Shown piece after piece: positions 1-8,568 of a DNA stretch of 64,000 bases (its first letter is position 1; every line of letters begins with the position of its first letter). Below the pieces are notes generated by a model. The model searched no databases, had not been told where the DNA came from, and worked only from the letters and a program-made list of their open reading frames with translations. A program made the translations under genes and the position numbers. This DNA comes from Olivibacter sp. SDN3 (GTDB lineage: Bacteria > Bacteroidota > Bacteroidia > Sphingobacteriales > Sphingobacteriaceae), in NCBI RefSeq assembly GCF_014334135.1, contig NZ_CP060497.1:4774001-4838000 (forward strand), given 5' to 3'.

Positions 1-1683
1 ATTGCCTCCAACTCGCCAGTCATTAACGGAATAACTACTTCCAATTTCAACACCACTATACTTAGAAATACCGGCATTTTGAAGCTGGCTAAGCCATATT
101 TCTGTTATTGGGTCATACCACACATTATTCATACTTAAAATAGTGTTACGAATATTACTATAAAATAAGGCTGTATTTATATGTAGTGTTTCCCAGAAGC
201 TGCCATTATAACCCAGTTCATAATTAATCGTATACTCAGCGTCAAGATCCGGATTAGGAATGGCCGTACCCATACGGAAGGAATAGCGGTCTTTAGTGGT
301 AGCAAATCTGGTTTTTCTGGCGACCGACAGATTGGTTATATGTCTTTCATTAAACTGATAAACTAAACCTCCTTGAATATTATAGGCATTGTTACGATTA
401 GCGGGAAAGTCGGTTATTTCATTGGTCTCACTATTATAATCCTGAGCTTCTATACTGCCTCTATGATTATAACTGAAACCTGTCAACAACTGTAAAGCGG
501 AAGTCATATGAAATATGTTTTCTAAACCAATGGTCAACGTCTGATCGGACATAGTACGTTCGGGCTCTCCCTCGTTGTATTCACGGTGCACATCCCGTTT
601 ATATTGTAAAGTAGCTTTTACGATATCTCTGTCAGCCCATAGGCTTTTACCATACTCTGCAACACCTCCAAGTGTATAATCGTTATAATGACTTTCAAAG
701 GCATATGGTCTGGTAATGCTGGTATAACTTCCATCATCATAAGAATTTAACTGATTCTTGAACACGTCGTAGTAAAACCTTGTCTTTATATATTGTGTCT
801 CATCGATGATATTATTTGAAATAAAATATAAACTTTGTTTATCCCAATAGGGCCATTGCCAATAACGTGGTTGCCGAAGCAGATTGTTTAAAGTATCACT
901 TCCGACATAAACGGGAGATCCCTTTTCGCCATGTTGATAACTATAACTTAATGCATATTCTGATCGATTGTTGGGCGTGTACCCGAGTTTAAACGCGTAT
1001 TTATCATCTCTATGAGATGAATTTCCTCGCGCTCCCCCGTCTTCCGCGGGTATAGGATTGAAACTAGACGATAAAGGAAAAAAATTCCGCTGTAAACGTG
1101 AGATACTCCCCTGAAAGTAAAATTTACCCAAATTACTACCAATATTAATATTACTACGGTACCCACCTGTTAACCATCCGGAGGTAACCTCCATTTCAAA
1201 GGCGTTCATGGGCTTTCGTGTAACCAAGTTGATGGCGCCCCCCATGGCATTAGGTCCATATAATACAGACGTGTACCCTTTAGAGATGTTAATTTCGGCT
1301 AAATCAAATGTCGTAAAACGGCCAAGATCAGCATAGCCGTCATAGGGAACATATACAGGAATTCCATCAATCAGAAGTGGCACCTGTCTGAGGTCAAAAC
1401 CACGCAAGTATATCATCGCTTCGTTCCGTGGGCCAACGTTAGACATGGTAACCCCAGGCAACAAATTCAGGGCCCGAGAAACGTCCGTTTTTGCAAACGC
1501 CTCAATTTCGGCACTATTTATTTTCGAATGCATTTGCGTTTCCTTTTCAGCAGTTACCACTACTTCTCCTAAATGAAAGACATTGCTGAAACTGGTATCT
1601 CTTTCAATGGTTGGAAGCACCTGCTGGCTATGAGATAACTTGTAAAATAACAAACAGGCAAATAAAGGGATATATGATCTCAT
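1..1683 (-). CDS. TonB-dependent outer-membrane receptor (3' end outside window)
   Basis: The reverse strand is open from an ATG at 1683 to the window edge, 561 codons, so the C-terminal part of the barrel is missing. The protein starts with a signal peptide (MRSYIPLFACLLFY) and soon reaches a plug domain with EVVVTAEKE, a LNLLPGV segment, IYLRGFDLRQVPLLIDG and YGPNAMGGAINLVTRKP, all typical TonB-receptor plug motifs. The rest is barrel-like, with alternating aromatic strands. There is no N-terminal CarboxypepD_reg repeat and no SusD partner visible, so it looks like a small-ligand (metal, siderophore or cofactor) receptor rather than a polysaccharide one. It lies 52 bp downstream of a ModE-like regulator on the same strand, which hints at a molybdenum-related or other metal ligand. 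Family is certain; substrate is inference. Confidence 0.93.
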   Translation of the reverse strand, partial: MRSYIPLFACLLFYKLSHSQQVLPTIERDTSFSNVFHLGEVVVTAEKETQMHSKINSAEIEAFAKTDVSRALNLLPGVTMSNVGPRNEAMIYLRGFDLRQVPLLIDGIPVYVPYDGYADLGRFTTFDLAEINISKGYTSVLYGPNAMGGAINLVTRKPMNAFEMEVTSGWLTGGYRSNINIGSNLGKFYFQGSISRLQRNFFPLSSSFNPIPAEDGGARGNSSHRDDKYAFKLGYTPNNRSEYALSYSYQHGEKGSPVYVGSDTLNNLLRQPRYWQWPYWDKQSLYFISNNIIDETQYIKTRFYYDVFKNQLNSYDDGSYTSITRPYAFESHYNDYTLGGVAEYGKSLWADRDIVKATLQYKRDVHREYNEGEPERTMSDQTLTIGLENIFHMTSALQLLTGFSYNHRGSIEAQDYNSETNEITDFPANRNNAYNIQGGLVYQFNERHITNLSVARKTRFATTKDRYSFRMGTAIPNPDLDAEYTINYELGYNGSFWETLHINTALFYSNIRNTILSMNNVWYDPITEIWLSQLQNAGISKYSGVEIGSSYSVNDWRVGGN

Positions 1684-1735
1684 AATTTAGGTTTCGTTAT
1701 TTATTTAAAAATATAACGGTTAACAAAAAAATAGT

Positions 1736-2080
1736 TTAAATATGAATATCGATTTGTTCTTTCTCAAGGAATTGTCTCAACTTTTCCTGCAATGCCAGAT
1801 AATTATTGATCGTTTCTTTTGCTTTATTTGAAATGAATGAACCTCCTCCATGTTCCCCACCGGCATTAGTCAAAACAAATGGATGCCCGGTCACTTCATT
1901 TAAGCGATTGACAATTTCCCAGGCCTTTTTATAAGACATTTTCATTTTTTTTGCTGCCTGACTAATAGACCCGGTTTCGTTTATGTATTCAAGTAAAGTA
2001 CATGGACCGGGGCCGAAACATTTCACACCATTTATTTCTATCCAAAGTTTATTTTTTAACTGAACGTTTGATCCTTTCAT
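1736..2080 (-). CDS. ModE-like winged-helix regulator, DNA-binding domain only
   Basis: This 114-residue protein matches the N-terminal domain of ModE, the molybdate-responsive regulator. It has the LWIEING strand, LLEYINETGSISQAAKKM helix-turn-helix with SYKKAWEIVNRLN, and the later GGEHGGGSFIS wing. The C-terminal molybdate-binding (TOBE/MOP) domain of classical ModE is absent, so direct molybdate sensing cannot be assumed. I chose the ATG at 2080; a TTG at 2092 would add four residues. It precedes the TonB receptor on the same strand with a 52-bp gap and probably forms an operon with it and controls it. Single-domain ModE-like proteins are common in Bacteroidota. Confidence 0.85.
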   Translation of the reverse strand: MKGSNVQLKNKLWIEINGVKCFGPGPCTLLEYINETGSISQAAKKMKMSYKKAWEIVNRLNEVTGHPFVLTNAGGEHGGGSFISNKAKETINNYLALQEKLRQFLEKEQIDIHI

Positions 2081-2453
2081 GGCGATATTCAATCAGGTAT
2101 ATTCAAGGGTTATTTCAGGCTATTTGCAACATCACGCATAAAAATAAAAAAAAATGTTTTTTTCAAGTTATTTTCCATGATTATTTCTTTTATATAGGAA
2201 AATATTACGCTAAACCTCCGATGTTCGTTTTGTTGAAAGCCAGCGTAAAGTTATCAATAGCTGACCTTTATAATTTGCACATACTTCCTTCAGTTATTGT
2301 TCAAAGAATACGATTAAGTATGACTAAAATTTGAAAAAGTCGACATCCGTTCGATATACTAAGCAACTACTATTCGAGCCGCTTAGTTATTTTTTTATAT
2401 GTTATTTTTTGTTTCCTTTGAAAGATACTAATATGACGAATCAATTATAAAAA
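2081..2453. other. Intergenic region between divergent ModE-like and MBL genes
   Basis: About 370 AT-rich bases separate the two divergent genes and must hold both promoters. I found no full TAnnTTTG promoter at good spacing and no clear operator dyad. A 110-codon open frame on the plus strand (2002-2334) overlaps the regulator and resembles no protein I know, so it is not called. Confidence 0.5.
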
Positions 2454-3251
2454 ATGGATAAGACATCTTACATCTGTTCAACCTGTGGAATACAGTACCC
2501 TCCAACAGCTAATCCTCCAACCGTATGCAAAATTTGTAGCGACGAACGTCAGTATATCAATCCAAATGGGCAAAGTTGGACAACACTACCCTTCATCAAC
2601 AAACACCATAGAAACGTCGTTGAAAAATTACGGGAAGATTTGTATGCTATTTATACCACACCTTCATTTGGAATTGGCCAACGAGCCCATCTATTACTTA
2701 CTCCCGATGGTAATATATTGTGGGACTGCATAAGTAATATAGATGATAGCACAGTCGATTTATTAAATAGATTAGGCGGCGTAAATGCTATAGCTATTTC
2801 TCATCCCCATTATTACTCTTCGGTGGCAGAATGGAGTGCACGTTTTGATGACGCCCCGGTATATATTCATGCTAAAGATGAGCAATGGCTTGGAAGAATA
2901 GATTTTAATCTTATTCTCTGGCATAGAGAACAAAAAGAGCTTTGGGAACATGTAAAATTAGTAAACTGTGGCGGGCATTTTGATGGCGCCAGTATATTAC
3001 ATTATAATCTAAATGATGGTCTATTGTTGGTTGGTGATGTTATCCAGGTATGTCCGGATCTAAAATCGGTTTCATTTATGTATAGTTACCCCAATTATAT
3101 TCCTTTACCAAAAAAAGATATTCTACAGATAGCTAAGCTGTTAAGTAAGCTAAAATACGCTAGCATTTATGGTGCCTTCGGACATTATTTATTAACGCAT
3201 GCGGCAATGCTCACAGAGCAATCTATCAACAGGTATTTACGTATTTACTAA
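2454..3251 (+). CDS. MBL-fold metallo-hydrolase with N-terminal zinc ribbon
   Basis: The protein is 265 residues. Residues 8-28 hold two CxxC pairs (CSTCG and CKIC) forming a rubredoxin-like zinc ribbon. The rest is a metallo-beta-lactamase fold. The usual HxHxDH metal motif is replaced by SHPHYYSS (around residue 117), which keeps two histidines but not the Asp-His pair; a later CGGHFDG and LLVGDV supply the second half of the site. Degenerate HPHYY-type MBL proteins form a known uncharacterised family. No signal peptide, so it is cytoplasmic. It is divergent from the ModE-like gene across 370 bp. The substrate is unknown. Confidence 0.8.
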   Translation: MDKTSYICSTCGIQYPPTANPPTVCKICSDERQYINPNGQSWTTLPFINKHHRNVVEKLREDLYAIYTTPSFGIGQRAHLLLTPDGNILWDCISNIDDSTVDLLNRLGGVNAIAISHPHYYSSVAEWSARFDDAPVYIHAKDEQWLGRIDFNLILWHREQKELWEHVKLVNCGGHFDGASILHYNLNDGLLLVGDVIQVCPDLKSVSFMYSYPNYIPLPKKDILQIAKLLSKLKYASIYGAFGHYLLTHAAMLTEQSINRYLRIY

Positions 3252-3789
3252 TGTATTGAAAAAACGGGATATCCACTTTTTAAAAATATTTTCTAAGTAC
3301 ATGAACTACAAAGCGGATATGCCCACCACACCTACAGGCAGTTTGATATGTAAACATCTAATAGTCATCATTTTAACTTAATAGAGAGTTAAAGACATCA
3401 CACGGTGATCTTGATAGTAGAGGAAAAGCTGCATAGGAAAAGAACTTATTTTGGCGTTTAGCCGCTCCTATCGGGATATGCCAGTGGTTTATTTTTTTAA
3501 GAAAGGTCTTATTAAGTTCATCCAACACGTTAAGATTTAGCAGATATTTCTTATGTTTACAGCCTCATAACATTTTATTGGAACGGCTATTGCATAATAT
3601 AAAACTTACCGATCGACAATCAATATATGAAGAGACACCATAAATTAATAATATTCAATGAAACCACCATAGGTTACGTCATCAACCGACTGCGTATTTA
3701 GATTACGCATAAAGAAACAATGCAAGAGTACTTACAAGAACTCTTATTGAGAAAGCTTAAGGTAATAATAAAAACAAATTAAAATACTA
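3252..3789. other. Intergenic region without a supported gene
   Basis: These 538 bases contain only short broken frames, for example about 39 codons ending near 3540, none with a recognisable family or start signal. The promoter of the OmpA-like gene should lie at its right end. The region could be a decayed gene, but I cannot name one. Confidence 0.5.
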
Positions 3790-4320
3790 ATGAAACTTTT
3801 TAAATTTTTTTTCGTATCAAGCGTAGTTGCTGTTTTGATCTTTTCATTACAATCATGTAAATCTAAAAAGATGACGGTTAAGCCGGGTCCTCAGGTAGAG
3901 ACTGTAAAAAAAGAACCGGTGGAGGAAAAACAACCAGAACCAGAACCAGAACCCGTCAGAGAGGAGCCGGTTAAGGAGGAACCTAACTTTGATTTTCAGA
4001 ATATTTTATTTGAATTTGATTCAGGTGTACTAAAAACGGAGTCTTATCAAGTGTTAGACCATATTGTAAGGGAAATGAAAAAAGATCCTTCTGCTAAATT
4101 TGTCGTGAACGGCCACGCTTCCATTGAAGGTTCTCCGGAGCACAATATGGCTCTATCTGTTGACAGGGCAAATGCTGTCAAACTATATTTGGTAAATGCA
4201 GGTATCAATTCAGACAATCTACTAAGTAAAGGACATGGTGCTACCCAACCCACTGCTACAAATGATGATGAGCAGGGAAGATCATTGAATCGTCGGGTAG
4301 AAATTGAAATTATCAAATAA
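3790..4320 (+). CDS. OmpA-family lipoprotein (Pal-like)
   Basis: This 176-residue protein has a lipoprotein signal peptide ending at SLQSC (Cys23), so it should be acylated and anchored in a membrane, presumably the outer one. Residues about 38-65 are a Pro/Glu-rich linker with PEPEPEP and EEPVKEEP repeats, which could span periplasmic distance. Residues about 68-176 form an OmpA C-terminal peptidoglycan-binding domain: FQNILFEFDSG, VNGHASIEG, LSVDRANAVKLYL, LSKGHGATQP and NRRVEIEI. Pal-like proteins tether the outer membrane to peptidoglycan. It is monocistronic, with a strong terminator right after it. TolB or the rest of a Tol-Pal operon is not nearby, so it is probably not the Tol-system Pal. 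Confidence 0.9.
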   Translation: MKLFKFFFVSSVVAVLIFSLQSCKSKKMTVKPGPQVETVKKEPVEEKQPEPEPEPVREEPVKEEPNFDFQNILFEFDSGVLKTESYQVLDHIVREMKKDPSAKFVVNGHASIEGSPEHNMALSVDRANAVKLYLVNAGINSDNLLSKGHGATQPTATNDDEQGRSLNRRVEIEIIK

Positions 4321-4368
4321 AACATAAATCGCACATTGCGATAAAGGCATTAACTACTTTTTATGTAA

Positions 4369-4404
4369 GGACATTCGCTAAAAAAGTGAATGTCCATTTT
4401 TATT
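4369..4404 (+). terminator. Rho-independent terminator after the OmpA-like gene
   Basis: GGACATTCGCT (4369-4379) pairs with AGTGAATGTCC (4385-4395), 10 of 11 positions, with an A-rich loop of 5 nt, and is followed by a T-rich run (ATTTTTATTT). Confidence 0.8.
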
Positions 4405-4532
4405 TATAGCTTTTATTATTTACTATTAAATTACGATGTATAGTATGAAAACTCTCCTAAACTATATTAAAATTACCTGATATATTATGCCGTCACTAAA
4501 TTATTAAGATTCGTTCATCGTACCCTATACGC

Positions 4533-4566
4533 AAATTGCATATAAGTGCAATTTTGCCTAAATTTG
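4533..4566 (+). promoter_or_regulatory. purL promoter with overlapping 8-bp dyad
   Basis: TTG (4536-4538), exactly 20 bp of spacer, then TAAATTTG (4559-4566), a full match to the Bacteroidota TAnnTTTG -7 element. A perfect inverted repeat AAATTGCA (4533-4540) / TGCAATTT (4547-4554) lies over the -33 element, in a position suited to an operator. The predicted start of transcription, near 4573, rules out an upstream in-frame ATG at 4546. Confidence 0.75.
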
Positions 4567-4584
4567 TGGCACTTAAAAAATAAC

Positions 4585-7500
4585 ATGATCTATTTCTTCA
4601 GAACCCCCCACGATACTGTTTTTGCATTAAAGTTAACTCGCACTCTCGCATCTTCAGAAATTGCTAAACTGAATTGGTTATTTGGCGGAGCCGAACTATT
4701 GCAAGAAAGCGTATTAGCACATTTTTATGTAGGACCCCGGGCGTCAATGGTTACCCCTTGGAGTACTAACGCCGTTGAGATTACACAAAACATGGGAATA
4801 TTAGATGTCGAAAGAATTGAGGAGTTCCAACAGGTATCATCTGATTTCAATGATTTTGATCACATGCTTTTTCAAAAGTACAGTGAACTAAACCAAGAGA
4901 TATTTACTATAAATATAACTCCTGAACCGATTATCGCAATAGAAAATATCGCCCAATATAATCAACAGGAAGGTTTATCGTTGAGTGAGGAAGAGATTAG
5001 CTATCTCAATGGATTATCAGAAAGATTGGGTCGAAAATTGACCGATTCTGAAGTATTTGGTTTTTCACAAGTGAATTCTGAACACTGTCGTCATAAAATA
5101 TTCAATGGTACATTCATTATTGATGGGAAAGAGCAACCAGCATCGCTATTCAAGCTGATTCGTAAAACTTCAGAAGAACATCCTAACGATATCGTCTCCG
5201 CCTACAAAGATAATGTCGCATTTATAAAAGGGCCAAAAGTGCAACAATTTGCACCTACAAGAGCAGACTTACCGGATTTCTATACTACAAAAGATTTCGA
5301 TTCAGTGATTTCTTTGAAGGCAGAAACGCATAATTTCCCTACTACTGTAGAGCCATTTAATGGTGCGGCAACAGGTGCAGGAGGTGAAATCAGAGACAGG
5401 CTGGCCGGCGGTCAAGGATCATTACCGCTAGCTGGCACGGCCGTGTATATGACTGCCCTTTCAAGACTTGAAAAAAATCGACCCTGGGAAAAGGCAATGG
5501 AAGAACGTCCGTGGTTATATCAAACCCCAATGGATATTCTCATCAAAGCTTCTAACGGAGCTTCTGACTTTGGTAACAAGTTTGGACAACCGCTCATTGC
5601 TGGTTCCGTGCTTACTTTTGAGCACGAAGAACATGCTAGAAGGCTGGGGTTTGATAAGGTAATCATGTTGGCGGGAGGTGTAGGTTATGGAAAGGCTGAC
5701 CAATCAAAAAAACAGAAACCTGAAATAGGCGATAAGATTGTTATTTTAGGAGGGGAAAACTATAGAATAGGCATGGGTGGTGCTGCTGTATCCTCAGCAG
5801 ATACCGGCGCTTTTGGATCTGGTATCGAACTAAATGCCATACAACGATCCAACCCTGAAATGCAAAAACGAGCAGCAAATGCCATACGTGGTTTCGTTGA
5901 AAGTAACCATAATACCATTGTATCTATTCATGATCATGGTGCTGGTGGTCATTTAAATTGCCTCTCAGAGTTAGTGGAAGATACCGGAGGAGAAATTGAT
6001 TTAGACAAATTACCTATTGGCGATCCGACTCTTTCGGCTAAAGAAATTATTGGGAACGAGTCTCAAGAGCGTATGGGATTAGTGATCGGAGAGAAAAATA
6101 TTAGTACACTTGAGAAAATAGCCGAACGCGAACGGTCTCCATTATACGCTGTCGGGAAAGTAACCGGCGATCACCGCTTTACCATTGCCTCCCAAACAAC
6201 TGGGCTCACCCCTATGAATCTAGAACTCAAGGATATGTTCGGTAGCTCACCGAAAATGGTGATGGAAGATCAGTCCATTAACCGAACCTACGAACCAACA
6301 GTATACAATATTGATAACTTCCATGATTATTTAGAACAACTGTTGCAATTAGAAGCTGTAGCCTGTAAAGATTGGTTAACTAACAAAGTTGACCGGTGTG
6401 TTGGCGGTCGTGTGGCCAAGCAGCAATGCGCAGGCCCTTTACAACTGCCTCTGAACAACTGTGGTGTAATGGCTTTAGATTTTCTCGGAAAAGAAGGTGT
6501 AGCCACTGCCATAGGTCACGCTCCATTATCAGCCTTAATAGATCCCGGAGCAGGAAGTAGGGTCGCAATTGCCGAATCGTTATCCAATATTATCTGGGCC
6601 CCACTAAAGGATGGGCTAAAAAGTGTTTCACTTTCAGCCAATTGGATGTGGCCCTGTAAAAACGAAGGAGAAGATGCACGGCTATACCAAGCGGTAAGAG
6701 CATGTTCTGATTTTGCCATCAGTTTAGGTATCAACATACCGACCGGAAAAGATTCCTTATCCATGAAGCAAAAATATGGAGACGGTGAAGTGATCGCCCC
6801 AGGAACTGTTATTATTTCTGCTGCTGCGCATTGTAACGATATTACCAAAGTGATAGAACCGGTATTACAAAAAGATGGGGGAACCATTTATTACATTAAT
6901 ATGTCTGGGGATTCTTACAAATTAGGAGGCTCTTCTTTCGCTCAAATTTTAAATAAAATAGGAAATGAGGTTCCTGATATACAGGATATCGATCAATTTA
7001 AAAACACTTTTAACACGCTTCAACAACTAATACGTGAAGGTAAAATACAGGCGGGGCATGATGTAGGCAGTGGTGGTTTAATCACTACCTTGTTGGAAAT
7101 GTGTTTTGCGGATCGTGATCTCGGCGCTTCTATAGATGTAAGTTTCTTGGGCGAAGCCGATATAATGAAAGTGCTTTTTGCCGAAAATATTGGGATTGTA
7201 TTTCAGGCAGATACCGCTATAGAAACTACGCTTGAAACTAATCACATAAAGTATCATAAAATTGGTCGTGTACTGCCCACTGCAGAATTAGCAATACAAC
7301 ATGGCAACAATACCACCCTAAATCTTGATATTGACCATTTACGAGACGTTTGGTTTAAAACCTCTTATCTTTTAGATAAAAAACAAAGTGGGTCGATAAA
7401 AGCGAAGGAACGTTTTGATAACTACAAAAATCATGTACTAAAATACAAATTCCCTGCTAATTTTGATGGAAAAAAGCCTGCGATCGATGACACAAAACCA

Positions 7501-8250
7501 CGTCCTAAAGCCGCAGTGATTCGTGAAAAGGGAAGCAACTCTGAACGAGAACTCGCCAATGCGATGTATTTAGCCGGTTTTGATGTAAAAGATGTTCATA
7601 TGACTGATCTTATTTCTGGCAGAGAAACCTTGGAAGATATACAATTTATTGGAGCCGTGGGCGGTTTCTCAAATTCAGACGTATTAGGTTCAGCTAAAGG
7701 GTGGGCCGGCGCTTTCTTATATAATGAAAAGGCTCGAATTGCCCTGGAGAATTTTTTTAAACGCCCAAACACTTTATCTGTGGGAATCTGCAATGGTTGT
7801 CAGCTATTTGTCGAGCTGGACCTTATTCATCCTGATCACAGTGATAAGCCTAAAATGCTCCATAATGATAGCCATAAACATGAGAGTGGTTTTACATCAC
7901 TCACTATACAACCTAATCATTCGATCATGCTATCCAGTTTAGCAGGATCTACTCTGGGAGTATGGATTTCTCATGGTGAAGGTAAATTCCACTTACCCTA
8001 TACCGAAGACCAATATCATATTGTCGCGAAGTATGGATACGAAACCTATCCTGCCAATCCAAACGGATCGACCTATAACACGGCAATGTTGTGCGACCGG
8101 TCGGGCAGACATTTAGTCATGATGCCACATATCGAACGTTCCATTTTCCAGTGGCATTGGGCTAACTATCCAACAGGAAGACAGGATGAAGTGTCCCCTT
8201 GGATAGAAGCTTTTGTAAATGCAAGAAAATGGATAGAAGATCAACAATAG
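4585..8250 (+). CDS. purL: Phosphoribosylformylglycinamidine synthase (FGAM synthase, large type)
   Basis: Catalyses the ATP- and glutamine-dependent conversion of FGAR to FGAM, step 4 of purine synthesis, in the cytoplasm. At 1221 residues this is the long single-chain type that fuses PurS-like, synthetase and glutaminase parts. Visible landmarks are the linker motif QVNSEHCRHKIFNG, the first synthetase half with KAETHNFPTTVEPFNGAATG and HDHGAGGH, the second half with PTGKDSLSMKQ and AGHDVGSGG, and the C-terminal class I amidotransferase with VGICNGCQLF (nucleophile Cys) and the late WISHGEGKF and PHIERS segments. The start is set at ATG 4585 because it follows the promoter and gives the usual beginning MIYFFRTP; the upstream ATG adds 13 unlikely residues. 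The gene stands alone, with its own promoter and terminator. Confidence 0.97.
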   Translation: MIYFFRTPHDTVFALKLTRTLASSEIAKLNWLFGGAELLQESVLAHFYVGPRASMVTPWSTNAVEITQNMGILDVERIEEFQQVSSDFNDFDHMLFQKYSELNQEIFTINITPEPIIAIENIAQYNQQEGLSLSEEEISYLNGLSERLGRKLTDSEVFGFSQVNSEHCRHKIFNGTFIIDGKEQPASLFKLIRKTSEEHPNDIVSAYKDNVAFIKGPKVQQFAPTRADLPDFYTTKDFDSVISLKAETHNFPTTVEPFNGAATGAGGEIRDRLAGGQGSLPLAGTAVYMTALSRLEKNRPWEKAMEERPWLYQTPMDILIKASNGASDFGNKFGQPLIAGSVLTFEHEEHARRLGFDKVIMLAGGVGYGKADQSKKQKPEIGDKIVILGGENYRIGMGGAAVSSADTGAFGSGIELNAIQRSNPEMQKRAANAIRGFVESNHNTIVSIHDHGAGGHLNCLSELVEDTGGEIDLDKLPIGDPTLSAKEIIGNESQERMGLVIGEKNISTLEKIAERERSPLYAVGKVTGDHRFTIASQTTGLTPMNLELKDMFGSSPKMVMEDQSINRTYEPTVYNIDNFHDYLEQLLQLEAVACKDWLTNKVDRCVGGRVAKQQCAGPLQLPLNNCGVMALDFLGKEGVATAIGHAPLSALIDPGAGSRVAIAESLSNIIWAPLKDGLKSVSLSANWMWPCKNEGEDARLYQAVRACSDFAISLGINIPTGKDSLSMKQKYGDGEVIAPGTVIISAAAHCNDITKVIEPVLQKDGGTIYYINMSGDSYKLGGSSFAQILNKIGNEVPDIQDIDQFKNTFNTLQQLIREGKIQAGHDVGSGGLITTLLEMCFADRDLGASIDVSFLGEADIMKVLFAENIGIVFQADTAIETTLETNHIKYHKIGRVLPTAELAIQHGNNTTLNLDIDHLRDVWFKTSYLLDKKQSGSIKAKERFDNYKNHVLKYKFPANFDGKKPAIDDTKPRPKAAVIREKGSNSERELANAMYLAGFDVKDVHMTDLISGRETLEDIQFIGAVGGFSNSDVLGSAKGWAGAFLYNEKARIALENFFKRPNTLSVGICNGCQLFVELDLIHPDHSDKPKMLHNDSHKHESGFTSLTIQPNHSIMLSSLAGSTLGVWISHGEGKFHLPYTEDQYHIVAKYGYETYPANPNGSTYNTAMLCDRSGRHLVMMPHIERSIFQWHWANYPTGRQDEVSPWIEAFVNARKWIEDQQ

Positions 8251-8280
8251 CAAAAGACACATTTCTGCTTAGAAAAGATA

Positions 8281-8308
8281 GCCCGATTTTTCACATCGGG
8301 TCTTTTTA
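8281..8308 (+). terminator. Rho-independent terminator of purL
   Basis: CCCGAT (8282-8287) pairs with ATCGGG (8295-8300), followed by TCTTTTT. It lies 31 bp after the stop codon. Confidence 0.8.
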
Positions 8309-8320
8309 AATTTACTATTG

Positions 8321-8560
8321 GAGCTTGTTTAAATTCACGTTATGAAACGTGCATGAGGTGACGCTCACAAGAGCAAAGTGATCTCCTTGAACACCACGGA
8401 GAACAAATTTATTCTAATGGAAATGTTTATCGCTTATTGTTCTGCGATAATAGATCTGTTTTTGAAGAGATAGCGCTGCTTTTACGTCAAGAAAATACAA
8501 CGAAGTCACAGCCAAAACAGGCATAAACAAATTATTATTAGATGAATTTTAAACTAGCTC
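8321..8560. mobile_element. 240-bp element with terminal inverted repeats (MITE or insertion-sequence remnant)
   Basis: The left end GAGCTTGTTTAAATTCA (8321-8337) and the reverse complement of the right end, GAGCTAGTTTAAAATTCA (8543-8560), match at nearly all positions if one A is allowed as an insertion. This spacing fits a short non-autonomous element or the fused ends of a deleted insertion sequence. Inside is an open stretch with no clear start (8362-8526) containing HHGEQIYSNGNVYRLLF and FEEIALLLRQ, which I do not recognise. No transposase motif is left and I could not see a convincing target-site duplication, so the call rests on the end repeats and the position between two unrelated genes. 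Confidence 0.5.
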
Positions 8561-8568
8561 TTAAATTA

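Noticed and set aside
2002-2334. 110-codon open frame overlapping the ModE-like gene on the other strand
   Set aside because: Begins inside the regulator and has low-complexity aromatic-rich sequence with no known match.
3934-3990. Short tandem Pro/Glu codon repeat
   Set aside because: This is the protein linker of the OmpA-like lipoprotein, not a DNA repeat element or CRISPR.
4546-4584. In-frame upstream ATG of purL
   Set aside because: It lies between the -33 and -7 elements of the promoter, ahead of the predicted transcription start, and the added residues do not match the family.
8362-8526. 55-codon open stretch inside the inverted-repeat element as a gene
   Set aside because: No start codon after the in-frame stop at 8359-8361 and no recognised domain; kept as part of the remnant element.
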